A stretch of DNA of 43,997 bases from Bacillus sp. FJAT-49736 (GCF_018343615.1 NZ_JAGYPI010000008.1:1-43997); one strand, 5' to 3'; numbered from the stretch's first letter, positions 9,154-17,731 are shown. The notes: generated from the letters alone by a model not told the origin. A program made the numbers and translations.

Positions 9154-10641
9154 ATGCAAACAACAAATATACGTTCTGTAACGATCGCCCTATTTGTAGC
9201 TACTTTTTTAACAGCTATTGAAGGAACGATTGTCAGTACAGCGATGCCGACAATTGTCAGTGATTTAAAAGGAATTGAGCTCATGAATTGGGTGTTTGCC
9301 ATATACTTGCTTACATCTGCCGTAACGGTACCTATATTCGGAAAGCTATCCGATTTGTTCGGCAGAAAGTTTATTTTTATTATGGGAACGATTGTTTTTT
9401 TAATTGGATCTGGTCTTTGCGGTCTATCCCAGACAATGGAGCAGCTCATCATTTTCCGCGCAATTCAAGGAATTGGTGCTGGTGCCGTCTTACCGGTTAC
9501 AACCACTATTATCGGGGACATATATCCGCATGAAAAAAGGGCAAAGGTACTTGGATTCATGGGGGCAGCCTGGGGAATAGCAGGTGTGATTGGTCCATTA
9601 ATTGGAGGATTTTTTGTCGATCAGCTGTCATGGCATTGGATCTTCTATATAAATGTACCATTTGGCTTGCTTTCCATTCTCATGGTCAGTTTTTCATTAA
9701 AAGAAACGCTGGAAAAAACAAAGAAAAGTATCGATTTTGCAGGTGCACTTACGTTTACCGTTGGGATGCTTGCACTTTTGTTTGCTCTTCAGCGTGGTGG
9801 AGAAACACATAACTGGGCTTCTCCATCTATTATCGGAATTTTTATCGTTGCCATTTTGTTTATAGTACTATTTATTTTTATCGAATCAAAAGTGAAGGAG
9901 CCATTAATCCCACTCGCTTTATTCCGCATTCGATCCATTTCGATTGCAAATGCAGTCGCCTTACTTGCTAGTGCCGTTCTAATTGGATTAACCGTCTATA
10001 TTCCCATGTGGGTACAAGGTGTCCTTGGTCATGGAGCGACCATTTCCGGCCTAATGCTCGCACCATTGTCTATCACTTGGATGATCGGTTCATTTTCAGG
10101 CGGACGACTTCTGATTAAATATGGTGAACGGGTGACGGTTGCAATCGGAACATTCATCATCCTTATTTCCGCTATATGGTTAACGATATTTACTAGTCAT
10201 ACTCACGAGATTATGTTTTATCTTATGTCTGCGTTGGTTGGACTTGGATTTGGGATGGTGATGACCATTACAACGGTTGCGGTACAGTCTTCTGTGGACT
10301 GGTCGTTGCGAGGAACTGCAACGGCATCCAATACTTTTTTCCGGACATTGGGACAATCCGTTGGAGTTGCCTTATTAGGGACCTACTTTAATTCCATTGT
10401 CACCACACAGTTCACCGCTCAAAAAGAAAATGCAGACGTCAATGCTGCCAATCTTAACAAGCTAATAAACCCAAATTATGGCCAAGCAGTTCCGGAGTCA
10501 GCTCAAGGTCCATTACGAGAAGTAATTGTTACCGGGCTACATCACTTATTCATTGTCATGACAGTAATTGCCGCAATTGGCTTATTGACATCCTTATTTA
10601 TTCCTAGGGTAAGAGCAGCTGTTAAACAAGCTGGAAAGTAA
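9154..10641 (+). CDS. DHA2-family MFS multidrug exporter (14 TM)
   Basis: This is a proton-coupled drug exporter of the DHA2 (EmrB/QacA/Bmr3-like) family, about 495 residues and almost wholly hydrophobic, with about 14 membrane segments. Family motifs are visible: an acidic residue in the first helix ([15 protein letters not shown]), the loop 2-3 motif [19 protein letters not shown] in helix 4, and antiporter motif C around [11 protein letters not shown] in helix 5. GGAGG lies 3 nt from the ATG at 9151 but 6 nt from the ATG at 9154, so I prefer the second. The gene stands alone, with its own candidate promoter and a strong terminator. Substrates cannot be predicted. Confidence 0.93.
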   Translation: MQTTNIRSVTIALFVATFLTAIEGTIVSTAMPTIVSDLKGIELMNWVFAIYLLTSAVTVPIFGKLSDLFGRKFIFIMGTIVFLIGSGLCGLSQTMEQLIIFRAIQGIGAGAVLPVTTTIIGDIYPHEKRAKVLGFMGAAWGIAGVIGPLIGGFFVDQLSWHWIFYINVPFGLLSILMVSFSLKETLEKTKKSIDFAGALTFTVGMLALLFALQRGGETHNWASPSIIGIFIVAILFIVLFIFIESKVKEPLIPLALFRIRSISIANAVALLASAVLIGLTVYIPMWVQGVLGHGATISGLMLAPLSITWMIGSFSGGRLLIKYGERVTVAIGTFIILISAIWLTIFTSHTHEIMFYLMSALVGLGFGMVMTITTVAVQSSVDWSLRGTATASNTFFRTLGQSVGVALLGTYFNSIVTTQFTAQKENADVNAANLNKLINPNYGQAVPESAQGPLREVIVTGLHHLFIVMTVIAAIGLLTSLFIPRVRAAVKQAGK

Positions 10642-10690
10642 TTTGTACGAAGCTAGCACTATATATTTTTTTGCTGACGAAAACAGCTAT

Positions 10691-10729
10691 AAAAAAGGCG
10701 TTCCAAGATAATTTGGATACGCCTTTTTT
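10691..10729 (+). terminator. Terminator after MFS exporter
   Basis: A long stem pairs AGGCG and TCCAA with TTGGA and CGCCT, flanked by an A run on the left and six or more T residues on the right, about 50 bp after the stop. The A run makes it a good terminator on both strands. Confidence 0.85.
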
Positions 10730-10806
10730 ATTTGATTCTTGAATTTCAAAACGGCAGGAAGTTACACTATGAATATATGAGCTTGATAAAAAGAACTGTT
10801 TATGTG

Positions 10807-11008
10807 ATGGCAATCAACTTTTTATACATTGAAGATAACCAAGAAATTGGTTCCTGGCTTCAGGAGTGATTTAACAGACGCGCGCTATCATATGAAATGG
10901 CTTACTTCAGGATAAGACTCCATTCAACAAACGAAAGAAGTGGATCTTGTCATACTTGATATCATGCTGCCGGGTTTAGATGAGTTTTCTATAGGCCAGC
11001 GTTTGTAG
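10807..11008 (+). pseudogene. Decayed response-regulator receiver fragment
   Basis: No long ORF is open here, but two adjoining frames read as the N-terminal part of a response regulator. From the ATG at 10807 the first frame gives INFLYIEDNQEIGSWLQE and then a TGA. Shifted by one base, it continues DLTDARYHMKWLTSG, a TAA, and then EVDLVILDIMLPGLDEF. The last block contains the phospho-acceptor Asp (LDIMLPG) of an OmpR-type receiver. Similarity then ends at a TAG at 11006-11008, so half the receiver and the whole DNA-binding domain are missing. One frameshift, one in-frame stop and a 3' truncation mark it as a relic. There is no kinase remnant nearby. Confidence 0.8.
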
Positions 11009-11157
11009 AAGAGTTATCCACCCACACGTAAAACTTTTACTTTTTAGCCAGAATTTCATCGAACCAAATTTAAACTATACACTTTCCTCTTCAGAAACTT
11101 CTACCACTAATTTTTTGTTCCCTTAATCATTAATCAAATGAAAGGTTGATTATAAAA

Positions 11158-11823
11158 ATGCACAAAATTAATCGTAAGTATTCAGATTTAAATTCATTTG
11201 AACGCTTTGCAATAAAATCCGTATGGCCTGCATATATTGGATGCATTTTAGCCATACTATATGCTGTTTTTGTTCGGTTTTTAGAAGCAGCAGGAGTCGG
11301 AATTATTTACACATACGGTCGCGTGAAAGATCCTGAATCGCTTTACATTGCTAGCTACTTAGCCGGAGTTTTTATCATGCTATGTGGTTTTTGTTTGCTA
11401 GGACTAGTTAAACCATGGGGGAAAAGCATCCCACAGTGGATTCCATTGATTGGCGGGAAGAAGATTCATCCGTCCGTTATGCTCACCCCTACCCTTTTCG
11501 GTACAGCCTTTTTACTTGCCCACGGGGTTAGTGGTATGTTGACCAAAGCACTCTATTTGACTGGACTTATTACCATTCATTTTTACGGTTGGGCAGAGTT
11601 GGATCCTCGCGCACTTGCCTTATGGGATCTTTTCTTTTATGAACCATGGTTTTTCCTCATGGGCATACTTGCCGGATTATCCGCTGTACATTATGCCTTT
11701 GCATCTTCTATAACATTGTTATGGATCAGAAGATGTACCATTTCCTTTTTGCTGCTTGTTCTTCTGCTGAGTATATTTTTTGTGTTGGGAATCATTTTTG
11801 ACTACAGAAAATTTGTTTTTTAG
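11158..11823 (+). CDS. Small polytopic membrane protein, unknown function
   Basis: I do not recognise this gene with certainty. The protein of about 221 residues has five to six hydrophobic segments, for example around residues 20-42, 58-80, 105-130, 150-178 and 185-212. A loop with WIPLIGGKKIHPS resembles DUF3995-type membrane proteins, but that link is weak. The ORF opens at a TTG at 11146 lying directly on AAAGG, which is not usable; the ATG at 11158 is 12 nt from AAAGG and is a more likely if weak start. It converges on the hydroxyacid dehydrogenase with only 27 bp between the stops and no clear terminator. Confidence 0.7.
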   Translation: MHKINRKYSDLNSFERFAIKSVWPAYIGCILAILYAVFVRFLEAAGVGIIYTYGRVKDPESLYIASYLAGVFIMLCGFCLLGLVKPWGKSIPQWIPLIGGKKIHPSVMLTPTLFGTAFLLAHGVSGMLTKALYLTGLITIHFYGWAELDPRALALWDLFFYEPWFFLMGILAGLSAVHYAFASSITLLWIRRCTISFLLLVLLLSIFFVLGIIFDYRKFVF

Positions 11824-11850
11824 AAAGATTCTTTCTTAATATTCAATTCT

Positions 11851-12813
11851 TTAATTTACTGGTGTTAAAGCAGCTTCACCACTTAATACACGAATAATAT
11901 TTTCCGCGGCCATGTCTGCCATTTTTAGTCGGGTTGCTTTACTTGCACTTCCGATATGCGGCAGCGTTACGACATTAGGCAACGTTAAAAGCGGAGAAAC
12001 CAAGCTTAGCGGCTCTTGTTCAAACACATCTAAACCTGCTGCCCAAATGTCCCCCTTTTTCAAAGCATTATATAGGGCAGTCTCGTCTACGATTCCGCCT
12101 CTTGCCGTATTGATGAGGATGGCGGATTTTTTCATTAGCCTTAGCTCGTTTTCTCCGATTAAATGGTGTACCTCATTTGTGTATGGGATGAGGATGCTGA
12201 CAAAATCGGATTGTTTAAGCAAATCATTCAGCTCCACGTATTCCATTCCTAATTTTTTATCTAGATGGGACTTACGAGTACGGCTGGAGTAAATAATCTT
12301 CATATCAAATCCCTTAGCCCGTTTTGCCAGTGCTTGACCAATCCTGCCCATGCCGATGATCCCAATTGTGGCACCATATATATCTTGACCTGTCAATTGC
12401 ATCGGAGCCCATGTTTCCCATTTTCCATTCCGTAAATAATCCGACGCCTCCACCACTCTTCTGGCAGTCGCCATCAATAGTGCGAAGGTGAGATCAGCCG
12501 TTGTTTCAGTTAGCACGCCAGGTGTATTGGTTACCTTGATTCCTTTTTCTGTGGCTGCTTGTATATCAATATTGTTATAACCTACAGCCATATTAGCTAT
12601 TATTTTTAAATGTTGTGCATTTGCAAGCAATTCTTGGTCAATTGTTTCCGTTAATAAGCAAAATAACCCGTCTATTTGTTGAACCTCTTCTATTAATATT
12701 TCCCTTGGAACAGGTTCCTCTTCTTTTCCCCACATTTTAACCTCAAAAATGGAAGAAAGTTTATCAATTATAACCTGAGGAAGCCTTCTGGTTATGTATA
12801 CTTTTGGTTTCAT
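11851..12813 (-). CDS. D-2-hydroxyacid dehydrogenase (glyoxylate/hydroxypyruvate reductase type)
   Basis: This is a cytosolic NAD(P)H-dependent reductase of 320 residues in the D-isomer 2-hydroxyacid dehydrogenase family. The Rossmann motif GMGRIG is at 154-159. The catalytic residues Arg238 (NTARGG), Glu267 (VFEQEP) and His286 (PHIGSA) are all in place, so it should be active. The sequence pattern, including VGYNNIDI and NTPGVLTETTADL, is that of the glyoxylate/hydroxypyruvate/2-ketogluconate reductase subgroup rather than SerA, and the ACT domain of SerA is absent. GAGGTG precedes the ATG at good spacing. It appears monocistronic. Confidence 0.92.
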   Translation of the reverse strand: MKPKVYITRRLPQVIIDKLSSIFEVKMWGKEEEPVPREILIEEVQQIDGLFCLLTETIDQELLANAQHLKIIANMAVGYNNIDIQAATEKGIKVTNTPGVLTETTADLTFALLMATARRVVEASDYLRNGKWETWAPMQLTGQDIYGATIGIIGMGRIGQALAKRAKGFDMKIIYSSRTRKSHLDKKLGMEYVELNDLLKQSDFVSILIPYTNEVHHLIGENELRLMKKSAILINTARGGIVDETALYNALKKGDIWAAGLDVFEQEPLSLVSPLLTLPNVVTLPHIGSASKATRLKMADMAAENIIRVLSGEAALTPVN

Positions 12814-12894
12814 AGCGGAATCACCTCACGAGGATTGATTTATATCCCTCATTTTATCAAACTACTTCGCTATTCTCTTAAAAAAGGACTCTAA

Positions 12895-12966
12895 TCTCGC
12901 GAATTTTATGATTATGCTCGTGAAACTTCTACTTATTCTCGCGAAATTAGTGGTTATTCTCGCGAA
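12895..12966. repeat. Four TCTCGCGAA motifs at exact 21-bp spacing
   Basis: In the gap between the dehydrogenase and the methionine gamma-lyase terminator, TCTCGCGAA or the variant GCTCGTGAA occurs at 12895, 12916, 12937 and 12958. Each step is exactly 21 bp, while the spacer sequence between motifs varies. The motif is close to a palindrome (TCGCGA). Confidence 0.85.
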
Positions 12967-13001
12967 TCGGGACTATTTAACTATAAAATAACACAAGAAA
13001 A

Positions 13002-13021
13002 GACAGGATAAGCATCCTGCC
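13002..13021 (-). terminator. Terminator after methionine gamma-lyase
   Basis: Eight-bp arms GGCAGGAT and ATCCTGTC (one G-U pair) are followed on the minus strand by CTTTTCTT, 5 nt past the stop codon of the lyase. Confidence 0.7.
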
Positions 13022-13025
13022 TAAA

Positions 13026-14201
13026 TCATCCTAACGCCTGACTTAAATCCTCCCAAATATCCTCCCATGCTTCAAGTCCAACAGATAAACGGACCAATGT
13101 ATCGGTAATACCCATTTTCAATCGCTCCGCCTCCGGAACAACTGCATGGGTCATCGTAGCAGGATGTTGAATGAGCGTCTCTGCATCGCCTAAACTAACT
13201 GCGAGCTTAATAAGCTTGCAGCGATTTAAGAAGCCTTGCGCATCCTGCTTTGTACCCTCTATTTCAAAACTGATCATCCCGCCAGGATGGCGCATTTGTC
13301 TTTTCGCTAATTCATATTGCGGGAATGCTTCATCCCCTGGATATAATAATGTTTTTACTTTTGGATGTTCTTTAAGCTTCTCTGCAATTTTCCTTGCATT
13401 TTCACAATGGCGGTCTACCCGTACCGGCAAGGTTTTCAAGCCACGCAGTAAAAGCCATGCATCAAATGGACTCATCACTCCTCCTATATCCTTCAGTGTG
13501 GTAAACGCTATTTTATCCATCTCTTCTTTCCTGCCGATGACAAGACCGGCAATAACATCGCCATGCCCCCCAATATACTTCGTCGCGCTGTGGATTACGT
13601 AATCACATCCCATGAGAAGCGGCTGCTGGAGATATGGTGAACAAAACGTATTGTCTACAACGACCGGAATTTGCTTCTCCTTGGCAATCCGGACTACCAT
13701 TTCCAAATCTACCAGCTTCATGGTTGGATTAATCGGAGTCTCAATATAAATACAGCTTGTATTGTCCTCTATGGCATTTCTAACTTCCTCTTCCTTATCA
13801 AAGGAGACGAGATTATGATGAATACCGAATTTCTCTTGCATTAAATGAAGTAATCCAAAGGTACATCCATAAATTCCTTCCGAACATAGAATATGGTCAC
13901 CGGTCTTCGTCAAATGGAAAAGTGTAGCTGAAACAGCAGCCATTCCTGATGAGAATGCAAGTGCAGCTTCGCCTCCCTCCAAGGCAGCAATCCTTTCTTG
14001 AAGAACACTCACGGTCGGATTACCTAAGCGTGAATATATATACCCCTCTGATTCACCAGCGAAGCGTTTCTCCCCAACTTCTGCCGTTGGAAAGGTAAAG
14101 GTAGATGTTTGAAAAAGAGGCGGAACAAGACTTCCTTGATAATCTAATGATTCATATCCTGTATGAATAACTTCTGTTTCAAATCGCTTTTTATCCTTCA
14201 A
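13026..14201 (-). CDS. Methionine gamma-lyase (PLP-dependent)
   Basis: This PLP enzyme of the Cys/Met metabolism family splits L-methionine into methanethiol, 2-oxobutyrate and ammonia. The residue that separates methionine gamma-lyases from cystathionine lyases/synthases is present: a Cys in the IYGCTFG segment (Cys113 here; Cys116 in the Pseudomonas putida enzyme). The PLP lysine is Lys208 in HSATKYIGGHGD, and SRLGNPT near the N-terminus helps bind the phosphate. The length of 391 residues fits the family. I start at a TTG at 14201, 9 nt after GGAGG; the in-frame TTG at 14210 touches the ribosome binding site. A cre-like box lies about 60 bp upstream. A broader cystathionine gamma-lyase activity cannot be excluded. 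Confidence 0.9.
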   Translation of the reverse strand: MKDKKRFETEVIHTGYESLDYQGSLVPPLFQTSTFTFPTAEVGEKRFAGESEGYIYSRLGNPTVSVLQERIAALEGGEAALAFSSGMAAVSATLFHLTKTGDHILCSEGIYGCTFGLLHLMQEKFGIHHNLVSFDKEEEVRNAIEDNTSCIYIETPINPTMKLVDLEMVVRIAKEKQIPVVVDNTFCSPYLQQPLLMGCDYVIHSATKYIGGHGDVIAGLVIGRKEEMDKIAFTTLKDIGGVMSPFDAWLLLRGLKTLPVRVDRHCENARKIAEKLKEHPKVKTLLYPGDEAFPQYELAKRQMRHPGGMISFEIEGTKQDAQGFLNRCKLIKLAVSLGDAETLIQHPATMTHAVVPEAERLKMGITDTLVRLSVGLEAWEDIWEDLSQALG

Positions 14202-14260
14202 CGTTAACAACCTCCTATGCTACTAACCTATATTTCTATCATATGTTAATTCACTGGAAA

Positions 14261-14276
14261 ATGAAAGCGTTTTCAG
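14261..14276 (-). promoter_or_regulatory. cre-like box upstream of methionine gamma-lyase
   Basis: ATGAAAGCGTTTTCAG matches the CcpA operator consensus WTGNAARCGNWWWCAW at all but the last base. It lies 60 bp upstream of the lyase TTG start and suggests carbon catabolite control. Confidence 0.65.
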
Positions 14277-14302
14277 TTAAATGAATTATTTTGACCATAA
14301 TA

Positions 14303-14332
14303 AAAACAGTTAGCTCTCCGCTAACTGTTTTC
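14303..14332 (-). terminator. Terminator of sugar ABC operon
   Basis: Arms AAACAGTTAGC and GCTAACTGTTT enclose a 5-nt loop. On the minus strand the stem is followed by a T run and sits directly after the stop of the last permease gene. Confidence 0.85.
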
Positions 14333-14335
14333 CCA

Positions 14336-15157
14336 TTATCCTTTTACAGATCCGGCCAATAATCCTTTCACAAAATACTTTCCTAAGAAAATATAGACTA
14401 ATAAGGTTGGCAGCGCTGCTAGCAGGGCTCCGGCCATTTGAACATTCCATTGAACAATCTGGCTTCCCGATAAGTTTTGCAATGCTACCATAATTGGCTG
14501 CTGATCGGAGGTAGTGATAGTTACAGCAAAAAGAAACTCATTCCATATATTCGTAAATTGCCAAATTGCAACTACAACAAAGCCTGATAGTGATAAAGGA
14601 ATCATAATATAATAGAAAATTCTCAGGAAACCTGCCCCGTCTATTTTAGCCGATTCAACCATGGAAAAAGGAATATTGGCATAAAAGTTACGGAACATCA
14701 ATGTTGTAATCGGAATACCGTATACAACATGGACAAGCACTAACCCGGGAATGGTGTTATATAATCCGATATTCCGTAAAAATTGAATTAACGGGATTAA
14801 AATACTTTGATAAGGTATGAACATCCCAAATAAAATAGCAGTAAATACAATTTCCGATCCTTTAAATCTCCATTTGGAAAGGACGTATCCATTTAACGCT
14901 CCTAATAAGGCGGATAGAATAGTCGCAGGAATTACGAGATAGAGTGAGTTAACGAAATTCGGCGCTAATTTTTCAAAGGCGACTTGATAACTGCTAAAAT
15001 CCAATGCCGTTGGGAGCTTCCACATTTCACTTAATGTAACCTGATCAAGCGGCTTGACGCTCGTAACGAGGATAACGTATACAGGCATCAGAAAAAGCAA
15101 ACATAGAACGATAAGAATGAGATACAGCAATGGTTTGGATATTCGTCTAAGAGCCAC
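14336..15157 (-). CDS. Sugar ABC transporter permease (MalG/MsmG type)
   Basis: This is the second membrane subunit of a carbohydrate uptake ABC importer, about 273 residues with six predicted helices. The cytoplasmic EAA loop that docks on the ATPase is visible as VESAKIDGAGFLRIFYYI, followed by MIPLS. The ORF extends to a GTG at 15166, but AGGGG is directly against that codon; the GTG at 15157 lies 8 nt from AGGGG and is preferred. With that start it overlaps the upstream permease gene by 11 nt, indicating translational coupling. A terminator follows immediately, so it is the last gene of the operon. No ATP-binding subunit is encoded here. Confidence 0.93.
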   Translation of the reverse strand: MALRRISKPLLYLILIVLCLLFLMPVYVILVTSVKPLDQVTLSEMWKLPTALDFSSYQVAFEKLAPNFVNSLYLVIPATILSALLGALNGYVLSKWRFKGSEIVFTAILFGMFIPYQSILIPLIQFLRNIGLYNTIPGLVLVHVVYGIPITTLMFRNFYANIPFSMVESAKIDGAGFLRIFYYIMIPLSLSGFVVVAIWQFTNIWNEFLFAVTITTSDQQPIMVALQNLSGSQIVQWNVQMAGALLAALPTLLVYIFLGKYFVKGLLAGSVKG

Positions 15158-16130
15158 TTGATTCACCCCTTCGACTTAGGATTAAATACGGTACAATGAA
15201 AATGGCAACTGTTATCAGCATAATAATGGCAATGGCTGCACCATTGGCATAGTAATTGCCGCGGAAGGTGGTTTCAAACATATATACACCAGGAACATCG
15301 GTGACAAAGTTCGCACCGGGTCCTGTCATAGAGTAAATCAGGTCAAAGATCTTTAAAGAAATATGGGCCATAATGACCACGACGCTTACTGTGATTGGAC
15401 GCAGGAGTGGAATGATTACCTTCCAATACACTTGAAATTCCGTTGCACCATCCATGCGCGCAGCCTCTTTTATTTCATCGGAAATCCCCCGCAAACCTGC
15501 TAAATACATTGCCAAGGAAAAACCGGTCATTTGCCAAACAGCCGCGATAACAACAGCAATAATAGCGACAGGGGCGCCCACCTCAATAGGACCGAGCTTT
15601 ACTCCTGCGAGAATATGAGTATCGGTATACCAGAGCGGCTCGATTCCGAACTTTTTCAAGAATAGATTCACTCCTGTGGAAGGATTCAATATCCATTGCC
15701 ATACAACTCCTGTAACAACAAAAGATAAGGCCATAGGAAAAAAGAAGATATTTCGAAAAATCGATTCTCCGCGGATTTTTTGATCTAGGAAAATCGAAAG
15801 AATAAGTCCTAAAAGGAGAACAACCCCGATAAATAAGACGGTGAATACAACCGTATTCCGAACATCTGCAAGGAATCGATAATCATGAAATAAAAAAATA
15901 AAGTTCTTTAAACCAGCAAATGAAAAATCAGGAACAAGTGTATTCCAATTACTTAAGGATACATACCCAGTCCAGCCGATAAAGCCATATACAAAAATGG
16001 CGATGAAAATAATCGATGGTAATAAAAAAAGCAATGCTAAAGTGTGATCCATTGAAAATCGTTTTTTTCTTTTCGTGTTCGTCTTTATGACCGGAGAGGA
16101 ATTTCTCTCGGCAGCAATAGGTGACTCCAT
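15147..16130 (-). CDS. Sugar ABC transporter permease (MalF/MsmF type)
   Basis: This is the first membrane subunit of the same importer, 327 residues. A basic cytoplasmic N-terminus of about 25 residues precedes the first helix (LALLFLLPSIIFIAIFVYGF), and about six helices are predicted in all. The EAA loop reads EAARMDGATEFQVYWKVIIP, close to the family consensus. AAGGGGGGAG lies at good spacing before the ATG. The gene is separated from the binding-protein gene by about 300 bp holding a hairpin and a dispersed repeat, so its expression is probably lower than that of the binding protein. It forms a heterodimer with the downstream permease. Confidence 0.93.
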   Translation of the reverse strand: MESPIAAERNSSPVIKTNTKRKKRFSMDHTLALLFLLPSIIFIAIFVYGFIGWTGYVSLSNWNTLVPDFSFAGLKNFIFLFHDYRFLADVRNTVVFTVLFIGVVLLLGLILSIFLDQKIRGESIFRNIFFFPMALSFVVTGVVWQWILNPSTGVNLFLKKFGIEPLWYTDTHILAGVKLGPIEVGAPVAIIAVVIAAVWQMTGFSLAMYLAGLRGISDEIKEAARMDGATEFQVYWKVIIPLLRPITVSVVVIMAHISLKIFDLIYSMTGPGANFVTDVPGVYMFETTFRGNYYANGAAIAIIMLITVAIFIVPYLILSRRGESSGS

Positions 16131-16155
16131 AGTCTCCCCCCTTCTGCTTTGTAAT

Positions 16156-16189
16156 GAAAAAGAGGGAGAGTTCCCTCATCCTCTTTTTC
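16156..16189 (-). terminator. Intercistronic hairpin between binding protein and permeases
   Basis: Arms GAAAAAGAGG and CCTCTTTTTC, with an inner GAGGGA/TCCCTC pairing possible, form a strong hairpin just before the permease ribosome binding site. The stem itself ends in a T run on the minus strand. It probably acts as a partial terminator or an mRNA-stabilising structure that leaves the upstream binding protein in excess. Confidence 0.65.
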
Positions 16190-16284
16190 AAAAACTTCTT
16201 TTGTTACAAACATATTAATGTTGTCTAGCGCAAATAGCAGATGAGCGAGTCGCTTCCGCTTTTCTATTTAGGCTCTTTTCTTAA

Positions 16285-16415
16285 ACTTTGTTGCTTTTGG
16301 TTACAAAAACCTTTTATCCATCCTTACCTTGGTTAAGAATCAATTACCCTCTTAAGAAAAGATGTCCCGAAACCAAATCTATATTAGGATGGAGAACTAT
16401 ATAAGAAAAGTAAAT
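16285..16415 (+). repeat. Dispersed intergenic repeat, copy A
   Basis: A 46-nt core (16352-16397, beginning TTAAGAAAAGATG and ending GGATGGAGAAC) matches the reverse complement of 43425-43470 at 41 of 46 positions without gaps. Similarity extends right to the GAAAAG near 16407, and a second matching block (GCTTTTGG to AACCTT, about 16293-16313) lies to the left. Copy A is antisense to the flanking ABC genes. CTTTTCTTAA near 16273 and TTAAGAAAAG at 16352 form an inverted pair that could fold the element. Confidence 0.8.
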
Positions 16416-16432
16416 ATATGCGAAAACAGCCT

Positions 16433-17710
16433 CTATTTAAGATCACCAGCGGCATTTTTCAAGCTGCTAATAAATGCATTGACATCCTTTTGTGTTACAA
16501 AAATATTGACTGCCTGGTTCACCTTTGTAACGAAGCCTTCCGGTGCAGCGGAACCATGCGCTAAGCTTGGAGCAAGATCTGCTGTTTTGAAGTCCTCGAT
16601 CGTAGATTTACCATAGTCATCATATTTGGAAGGGTCTGCATCCACACGTGCTGGAATCGATCCTTTTAACGGGTTGAAAGCATCCTGCCCTTCAACAGAT
16701 CCAAGCAGGCCTAAGAATTTCTTCACGTCTGCGACATTTTCCACACCTTTAGGTAAACCAAATGTATCGGTAATGATCATGAACATTCCTGATGATCCAG
16801 GTGTAGTTGTGTATCCGAAGTCTTCATTTAATTTTAATTTTAAATCGTTAACGAAATAGCCTTTTGCCCAATCCCCCATAACGTTCATCGCAGCATCGCC
16901 TTTTGCCACTAACTGTGAGGCATCTTGCCAATTGCGTGAACTATGGTCATTGTTTACATAGCTCATCATCTTTTTAAAGATTTCTGCAGATTCCTTTACC
17001 TTTGCATCGTCTAATGGAATTTCGCCTGTCCACAGCTTTTTATAGCCATCTGCACCAAGATTGGCAACTAAGATATTTTCAAATATCATCGTGGCTGTCC
17101 AAGGCTCTTTGTCTCCTAATGCAAGTGGTGTAATTCCTTTTGCCTTTAGGGCATCGGCAACTTTAAAGAAATCATCAAATGTTTTTGGCGGCTGTAAACC
17201 ATTGTCATCAAAGACTTTTTTGTTGTACCATAAAACATTTCCTCTATGAATATCCACTGGTACAGAATAGATATTTCCATCTTTACTTACCATATCAATC
17301 AATGATTGTGGGAATTTATCATTCCATCCTTGCTCTTTATACAAATCATTTAATGGCTGCATCTTTCCTGCTGCTACCCAGCCAGAATTCAATTCAGCCC
17401 CACCATGTACCTGGAACGTAGAAGGAGGGTCATTTCCTTGCATTCTGCTCGCTAGCACTGCTTTTGCATTGGTACCAGCCCCGCCTGCTACAGCTGCATT
17501 TTTTACCGTAACATCCGGATATTTATCACCAAATAATTTTAATAATGCTTTAAGTCCATCCTCTTCACCGGCACCTGTCCACCAGCTAAAGATCTCAAGC
17601 TCTTGCTTCTTATTCTTTTTCCCGTCATTGCCGTTTGATTTAGAGCTACATGCGGCAAGTGCAAAGACAAGCATCATTGCCAATGCAATGAGAAGCCCTT
17701 TCTTTTTCAC
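16433..17710 (-). CDS. Sugar-binding lipoprotein of ABC importer
   Basis: This extracellular solute-binding protein of family 1 has 425 residues. The N-terminus is a lipoprotein signal ending in the lipobox FALAAC with Cys21 as lipid attachment site, so it is tethered outside the membrane. The mature start (EIFSWWTGAGEEDGLKALL), the AVAGGAGTNAK segment and the overall pattern resemble glucose/mannose-type binding proteins such as GtsA, but the ligand is inference. It starts with GTG, preceded by AAAGGGGG at 8 nt spacing. It is the first gene of the operon, followed by two permease genes; the ATPase must be supplied elsewhere, as by MsmX in B. subtilis. Two cre-like boxes and a CGCAAAA direct repeat lie upstream. 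Confidence 0.93.
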   Translation of the reverse strand: MKKKGLLIALAMMLVFALAACSSKSNGNDGKKNKKQELEIFSWWTGAGEEDGLKALLKLFGDKYPDVTVKNAAVAGGAGTNAKAVLASRMQGNDPPSTFQVHGGAELNSGWVAAGKMQPLNDLYKEQGWNDKFPQSLIDMVSKDGNIYSVPVDIHRGNVLWYNKKVFDDNGLQPPKTFDDFFKVADALKAKGITPLALGDKEPWTATMIFENILVANLGADGYKKLWTGEIPLDDAKVKESAEIFKKMMSYVNNDHSSRNWQDASQLVAKGDAAMNVMGDWAKGYFVNDLKLKLNEDFGYTTTPGSSGMFMIITDTFGLPKGVENVADVKKFLGLLGSVEGQDAFNPLKGSIPARVDADPSKYDDYGKSTIEDFKTADLAPSLAHGSAAPEGFVTKVNQAVNIFVTQKDVNAFISSLKNAAGDLK

Positions 17711-17731
17711 TGGATATTCCCCCTTTGTTTT

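Noticed and set aside
10622-10813. 63-codon minus-strand ORF
   Set aside because: It runs through the exporter terminator and shows no motif or translation signal.
14201-14320. SAM or other sulphur riboswitch ahead of methionine gamma-lyase
   Set aside because: The leader is too short and no S-box-like paired regions are visible; only a cre-like box is seen.
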